Shown in pieces: positions 60,131 to 64,000 of a stretch of 64,000 bases of DNA (the first letter of the stretch is position 1; each line of letters opens with the position of its first letter). The stretch covers positions 62,001 through 126,000 of the forward strand of contig NZ_AQXI01000001.1 of NCBI RefSeq assembly GCF_000376445.1. The letters are read 5' to 3'. Below the pieces are notes generated by a model. It was not told the DNA's origin. It worked only from the letters and a program-made list of their open reading frames with translations, and made no database searches. Both the position numbers and the translations under genes were made by a program. The stretch is from Haladaptatus paucihalophilus DX253. Its GTDB lineage: Archaea > Halobacteriota > Halobacteria > Halobacteriales > Haladaptataceae.

Positions 60131-60924
60131 GCGTCTCGAATCTTCCGAATGGCGCTTTCGAACCGCGGATACGGCTGTGCGCCCATTATTTTCCCGGCCT
60201 TCTCCGACTCCCGGTCGAAGAAGATGAACCCCGGCGTCGCGCTCACGTCGCTCCGCGTAGCGGCGTTCACGTCGTCGTCGATGCTCGATTGGAGCGACGC
60301 ACCGTTCTCCCCCAAACACGACTCGACCGCTTTCGCGTCCACCCCATCGACCGTGCGGGTGATGTCGAGCAGGTTCTCCTTCGACGCCCACCCGGAGTTC
60401 GGTTTCCCCTGCTCGTCGAACATCGTCGAATGCCAGCGCTTGAACGCCGCGGGAGAGTCGTCGCGCACCTGTCGCCAGACGCACTTCGCCATCCGCGAGG
60501 CCGTCGTCGAGGCGCTCCCGATGTTCGGCAGTTCGAGGACGACGAAGCGAATCTTCCCCGGCCGGAGGTAGTTCTCGACCAACTTCGGGAACGTGTCCTG
60601 TTCGAACCGGCTGCAGAACGGACACTGATAGTCGCTCCAGTAGTAGATATCGACGTCCGCATCCGGCGCACCGAGGATCGGATTGCCCGCCAGATCGACT
60701 CCGTACGCCGTCGTTTCGTCGCTTCCGAACACGAGCGAGTCGCTCGTATCCCCGTTCGTTCCGCCCCCCGTTCCGCCGTCGCCCCCGTCCGATGACGTCG
60801 ATTTCGTCGTCCCCGTCGTGTCGTTCGAGTCCGTTTGGCCGCTCGCGCATCCGGCCAATCCGGCGGCCACCGCGGCCGACCCGAGAAATGCTCTGCGACG
60901 CATCCGTCTCTCGTTGCCAGTCAT
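60127..60924 (-). CDS. DsbA-like thiol oxidoreductase lipoprotein
   Basis: 265 residues. The Tat-type signal (MRRRAFLGSAAVAAGLAGC) has a lipobox, then a Gly/Ser/Thr linker. The thioredoxin fold has active site YYWSDYQCPFCSRFEQ and cis-proline SATPGFIFF, with a helical insertion between, as in DsbA/DSBA-like DsbG proteins. It is predicted to oxidise or isomerise cysteines of exported proteins outside the membrane. Confidence 0.9.
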   Translation of the reverse strand: MTGNERRMRRRAFLGSAAVAAGLAGCASGQTDSNDTTGTTKSTSSDGGDGGTGGGTNGDTSDSLVFGSDETTAYGVDLAGNPILGAPDADVDIYYWSDYQCPFCSRFEQDTFPKLVENYLRPGKIRFVVLELPNIGSASTTASRMAKCVWRQVRDDSPAAFKRWHSTMFDEQGKPNSGWASKENLLDITRTVDGVDAKAVESCLGENGASLQSSIDDDVNAATRSDVSATPGFIFFDRESEKAGKIMGAQPYPRFESAIRKIRDA

Positions 60925-61042
60925 TATTGAATACCCGTCTCGTGTTCACCCAACACGGGTGTCGGTTAAATCCCCGATGGGACGTTTTCAGAGTCAGAAA
61001 CCACCCGGTACGTTTTAACCGCCGAAGTGCGGTACTCGATTT

Positions 61043-61393
61043 GTGAGTGAGGAGCCGCGTCCGGCCGAGTTGTTTCGCTTGCTGGACGACGAGTACGCGC
61101 GTGCCATCCTCACGAAAACGAGCGAACGACCGATGTCAGCACAGACCCTACGCGACGAATGCGACGCCTCGCTTCCGACGATTTACCGGCGGCTCAACGA
61201 CTTGGAAGCGTGTGACTTGATAGAGAAATACACCCGCCCGGAACCGGACGGAAACCACCGCTCGATGTACGAAGCCGCGGTCGAAAACGTCGAAATCGAC
61301 ATCGAGGACGGCGACCTCGAAGTCACCGTCACCGAGCGCGAGGACACGGCCGACCGCTTCACTCGCGTCTGGGAAGGACTGCGGAGGGACTGA
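61043..61393 (+). CDS. ArsR-like winged-helix regulator
   Basis: 116 residues from GTG 61043. LFRLLDDEYARAILTKTSER, then SAQTLRDECDASLPTIYRRL and NDLEACDLIEKY form one winged helix; the rest is a short acidic dimerisation tail. It is divergent from the DsbA-like gene (118 bp), an evident target, and two bases before the DUF7521-like gene. Confidence 0.88.
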   Translation: MSEEPRPAELFRLLDDEYARAILTKTSERPMSAQTLRDECDASLPTIYRRLNDLEACDLIEKYTRPEPDGNHRSMYEAAVENVEIDIEDGDLEVTVTEREDTADRFTRVWEGLRRD

Positions 61394-61395
61394 CG

Positions 61396-61659
61396 ATGCG
61401 CCTCGAACTCCTCGCCGGGAAACTCCTCGTCATGGCGCTCGGACTGCTCATCGCGTATCAGGGATTCCGCGGCTACCGACGGAATCAGAGCGAACCGATG
61501 TTCTTCGTCGCCGTCGGCTTCGTCTTCCTCACGCTCGGCGGGACGATGGGCTGTACGCTCATCCACACCCTCGGTATCTCCGCGTTCGTGCTCGGCATCG
61601 CGCAGACGATGTTGGTCGCGGTCGGCATGGGCTTCGTCCTCTATTCCCTGTACGGATGA
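61396..61659 (+). CDS. DUF7521-like three-helix membrane protein with Cys
   Basis: 87 residues: three helices (LLVMALGLLIAYQGF, FFVAVGFVFLTLGGTMGC and FVLGIAQTMLVAVGMGFVLY) with a basic first loop (RGYRRNQ). A Cys and two nearby residues (GCTLIHTLG) could sense redox state or metal. It has the same design as the protein at 20630-20911. It is co-translated with the winged-helix gene. Confidence 0.75.
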   Translation: MRLELLAGKLLVMALGLLIAYQGFRGYRRNQSEPMFFVAVGFVFLTLGGTMGCTLIHTLGISAFVLGIAQTMLVAVGMGFVLYSLYG

Positions 61660-61770
61660 CGCGTCGCGGTCCTCGACCGACCGTCACGGACGCTTGGCTC
61701 GACGGCGAAAAGTGCGTCGCAAAAACGAGAGGTACCGCGAAGGAATCGTCCTCGGTCGCGTGCGACCGAG

Positions 61771-62136
61771 TTAGTCGTCTTGGTTCTGGGCGTTCCAGTT
61801 CTGGGCGTTCGACCACGCGGCCTGCACGTTCTCGTTGCTCTGGGCGCTCGCTTGGACGGCAATCGCGTCGCCGGATTCGGCTTCGCCGCTGTCGTAGCCG
61901 TTGTCGCCGTCACTCGGGTTCACGCTGATGGCACCCGAGAGCGCGACGTTATCTTCCTGATGGTTGTAGTTCCCCTGTGCGACCGCCTGACTTTGGTCTA
62001 CGTTCGACACGGCGGCTTGGCCGCTGAGCTGTACTTGGTTGTCGTCCGCCACCGCGGCCGCGTTTCCGGCGAAGCCGACGGCGAACAGACTGGCGATAAC
62101 CGTCATCGAAAGCAGGATTTTGAGCGTCTTTTTCAT
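61771..62136 (-). CDS. Secreted Asn/Gln/Ala repeat protein, curli-like composition
   Basis: 121 residues. The signal peptide is MKKTLKILLSMTVIASLFAV then GFAGNAAA. The mature part repeats loosely the pattern V-x-L-S-G-x-A-x-V-x-N, with QVQLSGQAAVSNVDQSQAVA, DNVALSGAISV and SAQSNENVQAAWSNAQNW. The N/Q-rich, beta-prone makeup resembles curlin-type repeats and phage-tail-like surface fibres. It has no charged core. No family recognised. It is probably a surface or matrix protein. Confidence 0.68.
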   Translation of the reverse strand: MKKTLKILLSMTVIASLFAVGFAGNAAAVADDNQVQLSGQAAVSNVDQSQAVAQGNYNHQEDNVALSGAISVNPSDGDNGYDSGEAESGDAIAVQASAQSNENVQAAWSNAQNWNAQNQDD

Positions 62137-62501
62137 GGTTTTCTCCGCGGGTGCGAGTTCACCTCCCGGTCCCCGTGGTTCGGTCGGTCCTCCCGCGGGT
62201 CGGTCGGAAGGTGACGCAACCCTGTCCTCGCCTGTCGGGGGGTCGCTATTTCAACCCCGGTCACCGTTGAGCGGCGTCCACCGACTCCTTACCGACCGTC
62301 TTCCGTATTACCGCGACGATAGCGGGAGTTACGACGCTCGCCGCATGCACGCACCGCCGCTGACAACGACGACAACGCGCCGACAATCGGCGATTGGTCC
62401 GTCCGTCGAGCGTGAACGACGACGCTTCACGGCCGTTCAAAACGTGCTACGCGCGGTTGTGAACGCTACTCCCGTGGCGCTCACTTCCGCTATCCTCTGA
62501 C
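62137..62501. other. Intergenic region, no gene recognised
   Basis: 365 bp between the secreted repeat protein and the photolyase gene. It includes the promoter of the secreted protein. The overlapping open frames are shadow-like with no ribosome site or family resemblance. No hairpin or repeat stands out. Confidence 0.4.
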
Positions 62502-63896
62502 CTACCCTCTCGCGTTCTCGAACATCGTGATAGCCATCTCGCGGCGCTCCGAGTGGTCCACGATGGGGTCGGGGTAGTCGGGTGCCAGTTCCCGACGTTC
62601 GTCCGGGTCCAACTCGGTCCACTCGTGAACCGTCTTCGGGGGTACGTCCGCCAGTTCGGGGACGAACCGTTTGATGTACTCCGCGTCGGGGTCGAACCGT
62701 TCGCCCTGCGTCGTGGGATTGAAGACGCGGAAGTAGGGTTGGGCGTCGGTGCCCGTCGAGGCCGCCCACTGCCACCCGCCGTTGTCGTTCGCGGTGTCGT
62801 GGTCCACGAGTTTCCTCCGGTACCAGTCGTAGCCCTCGCGCCAGTCCACGAGCAGGTCCTTCGTCAGGAAGGAGGCGATTATCATGCGGACGCGGTTGTG
62901 CACCCACGCCTCCTCGCGGAGTTGGCGCATCCCGGCGTCCACGATGGGATAGCCGGTCTCGCCGTCCTTCCACGCCCGCACGCCGTCGGGGTCGTCGCGC
63001 CACGCGATGTCGTACTGGTAGTCCTTGTAGTTCTCCACGACCACGGACGGGGTGTCGTCGAGGACGTGCGCGTAGAACTCCCGCCACGCGAGTTGTCCCT
63101 GAAACTCCTCGACGGATTCGGCCGCGTCCTCGCTCTCCGCGGCGTCTTTCGCCCGCTCGGTTGCCTCCCACACCTCCCGGATTCCGACGGTGCCGAACTT
63201 CAGATGCGGCGAGAGTCGAGAGGTCGATTCGCGGGCGGGGTAGTCGCGCGCCTTGTCGTACCGATACACGTCGTCCTCACAGAACGCCGAAAGCAGGTCG
63301 CGGGCCGCCTCGGTCCCGGCGGGGGGAATCTCGGCTTCCGGGTCCTCGAAGCCGAGGTCGGCGAGGGTCGGTATCTCGATGCCCTCTTCGACCACCTCGT
63401 CCGGGACGACGATTTCGTCGGGCGCGTCGAACGGCGCGTCCTTTGCCCCGTCGCGCCACTTCTTCCAGAAGTAGGTGTACACCGAGTAGTAGTCGCCCTG
63501 ATTCGTCGTGATGCTCCCCGGCGTGTGCAAGAGCGCGTCGTGGAACGCCCGCCGTTCGATTCCCGCATCCGAGAGCGCGTCCCGAACGTCGGCGTCGCGT
63601 TCCTTCGCCAGCCCGGAGTAATCTCGATTCCAGACCACGCGGTCGGCGTCGGCGGCCGCCGCGATTCGGGGAATCTCCTCGCGCGGGTCGCCGCGGAGGA
63701 CGAGCAGGTCGCCGCCGCGCTCGCGGTAGGACTCCCGGAGCGATTCGAGCGCGGACAGCATGAACGACACCCGAGGCGGGGCCGCGTGGGAGAGCACCGC
63801 CCCGTCGAAGACGAACACTGGAAGGACGGGGCTCCCCCTCGACAGCGCGCGGTTGTCCGCGACCCGAAGGTCGCGGCGGTGCCAATGGACGTGCAT
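62502..63896 (-). CDS. phr: Deoxyribodipyrimidine photolyase (class I)
   Basis: 464 residues from ATG 63896; the upstream 8 codons are not typical. It repairs UV-induced cyclobutane dimers using light and FADH2. The N-terminal alpha/beta domain is MHVHWHRRDLRVADNRALSR. The helical FAD domain has LSPHLKFGTVGIREVW, QLAWREFYAHVL, GYPIVDAGMRQLREEAWVHN, MIIASFLTKDLLVDWREG and the GGWQWAASTGTDAQPYFRVF region. Strong UV-repair capacity is typical of haloarchaea. Confidence 0.95.
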   Translation of the reverse strand: MHVHWHRRDLRVADNRALSRGSPVLPVFVFDGAVLSHAAPPRVSFMLSALESLRESYRERGGDLLVLRGDPREEIPRIAAAADADRVVWNRDYSGLAKERDADVRDALSDAGIERRAFHDALLHTPGSITTNQGDYYSVYTYFWKKWRDGAKDAPFDAPDEIVVPDEVVEEGIEIPTLADLGFEDPEAEIPPAGTEAARDLLSAFCEDDVYRYDKARDYPARESTSRLSPHLKFGTVGIREVWEATERAKDAAESEDAAESVEEFQGQLAWREFYAHVLDDTPSVVVENYKDYQYDIAWRDDPDGVRAWKDGETGYPIVDAGMRQLREEAWVHNRVRMIIASFLTKDLLVDWREGYDWYRRKLVDHDTANDNGGWQWAASTGTDAQPYFRVFNPTTQGERFDPDAEYIKRFVPELADVPPKTVHEWTELDPDERRELAPDYPDPIVDHSERREMAITMFENARG

Positions 63897-64000
63897 AGAG
63901 GACGAACGGCGACGACCCACTTAACCGTCGAACCCACTCAGTGGGGTTTTCTCGACGGTCCGGCGACGGAGTTAACAATGGTAATCCATCCCACAGGATT
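63897..64000. promoter_or_regulatory. Upstream region of the photolyase gene
   Basis: 104 bp to the window edge. It contains CCACTTAACC and CCCACTCAGTGGGG, the latter a short palindrome about 30 bp upstream of the start and possibly an operator. No gene starts here in the window. Confidence 0.35.

Noticed and set aside
62039-62500. 153-codon plus-strand frame in the spacer before the photolyase gene
   Set aside because: It begins antisense inside the secreted protein gene, has no ribosome site, and its residues (Ser/Pro/Arg/Thr) are not haloarchaeal in composition.

Overview
The window is a stretch of chromosome from a halophilic archaeon (class Halobacteria). The evidence is strongly acidic predicted proteins, GC-rich DNA, many families known mainly from haloarchaea (DUF5788, DUF5789, DUF5827, DUF7139, DUF7344, DUF7521, DUF7522), Tat-type lipoprotein signals, a PGF-CTERM sorting tail, an archaeal PolX and archaeosine/preQ0 genes. 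The genus cannot be fixed from sequence alone. Almost all genes look intact; family names were recognised by eye and not checked against a database.

Layout. 1-6.1 kb: end of an unknown gene, then a complete branched-chain-amino-acid-type ABC transporter operon (lipoprotein, two permeases, two ATPases) that ends in a thioredoxin-like protein. 6.2-11.3 kb: a universal stress protein, a terminal oxidase subunit I with several small membrane proteins, an MFS transporter and a Gly/Met-rich protein. 11.6-16.9 kb: grpE, dnaK and dnaJ, then a cupredoxin-like surface protein that has lost copper ligands. 16.9-18.9 kb: the first copy of a structured repeat element and an AtoE-type fatty-acid transporter. 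19-23.2 kb: a truncated AMP-binding-like protein, an aldo/keto reductase, a DUF7521 membrane protein paired with a winged-helix regulator, and an apbE operon with a His-rich membrane protein. 23.3-37.7 kb: housekeeping and metabolic genes (acyl-CoA synthetase, HAD, PHP, CinA, aminotransferase, Get3/ArsA ATPase, SDR, endonuclease V, rhomboid, methyltransferase, PolX and Mut7-C).

37.8-39.5 kb is an AT-rich island bounded by a MITE and an IS6-like element with a nonsense-interrupted transposase. An almost perfect 8-bp direct repeat flanks the whole island. The second copy of the structured repeat element follows (39.6-40.05 kb). 40-44 kb holds a DUF5789/CPBP/EamA operon and the queD-queE-queC operon. 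44.7 kb has tRNA-Glu(CTC) with a duplicated 3' end. 45-57 kb carries a membrane-anchored winged-helix protein, an amidohydrolase, an SDR, a flavin reductase, a GlcD-GlpC-type fusion oxidoreductase, EamA, Lrp, a metallo-beta-lactamase-fold protein and small conserved genes. 57-64 kb has a secreted protein, two adjacent superoxide dismutases, a DsbA-like lipoprotein with a CASC-containing membrane partner, a second winged-helix/DUF7521 pair, a repetitive secreted protein and a photolyase.

Three themes merit a second look. First, two copies of a multi-part intergenic element combine 25/26-bp tandem repeats, a conserved hairpin, GGAGGAGTG and a stem-closed structured domain. Second, two winged-helix/DUF7521 pairs each sit beside a different envelope redox operon. 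Third, the island looks like a composite transposon.
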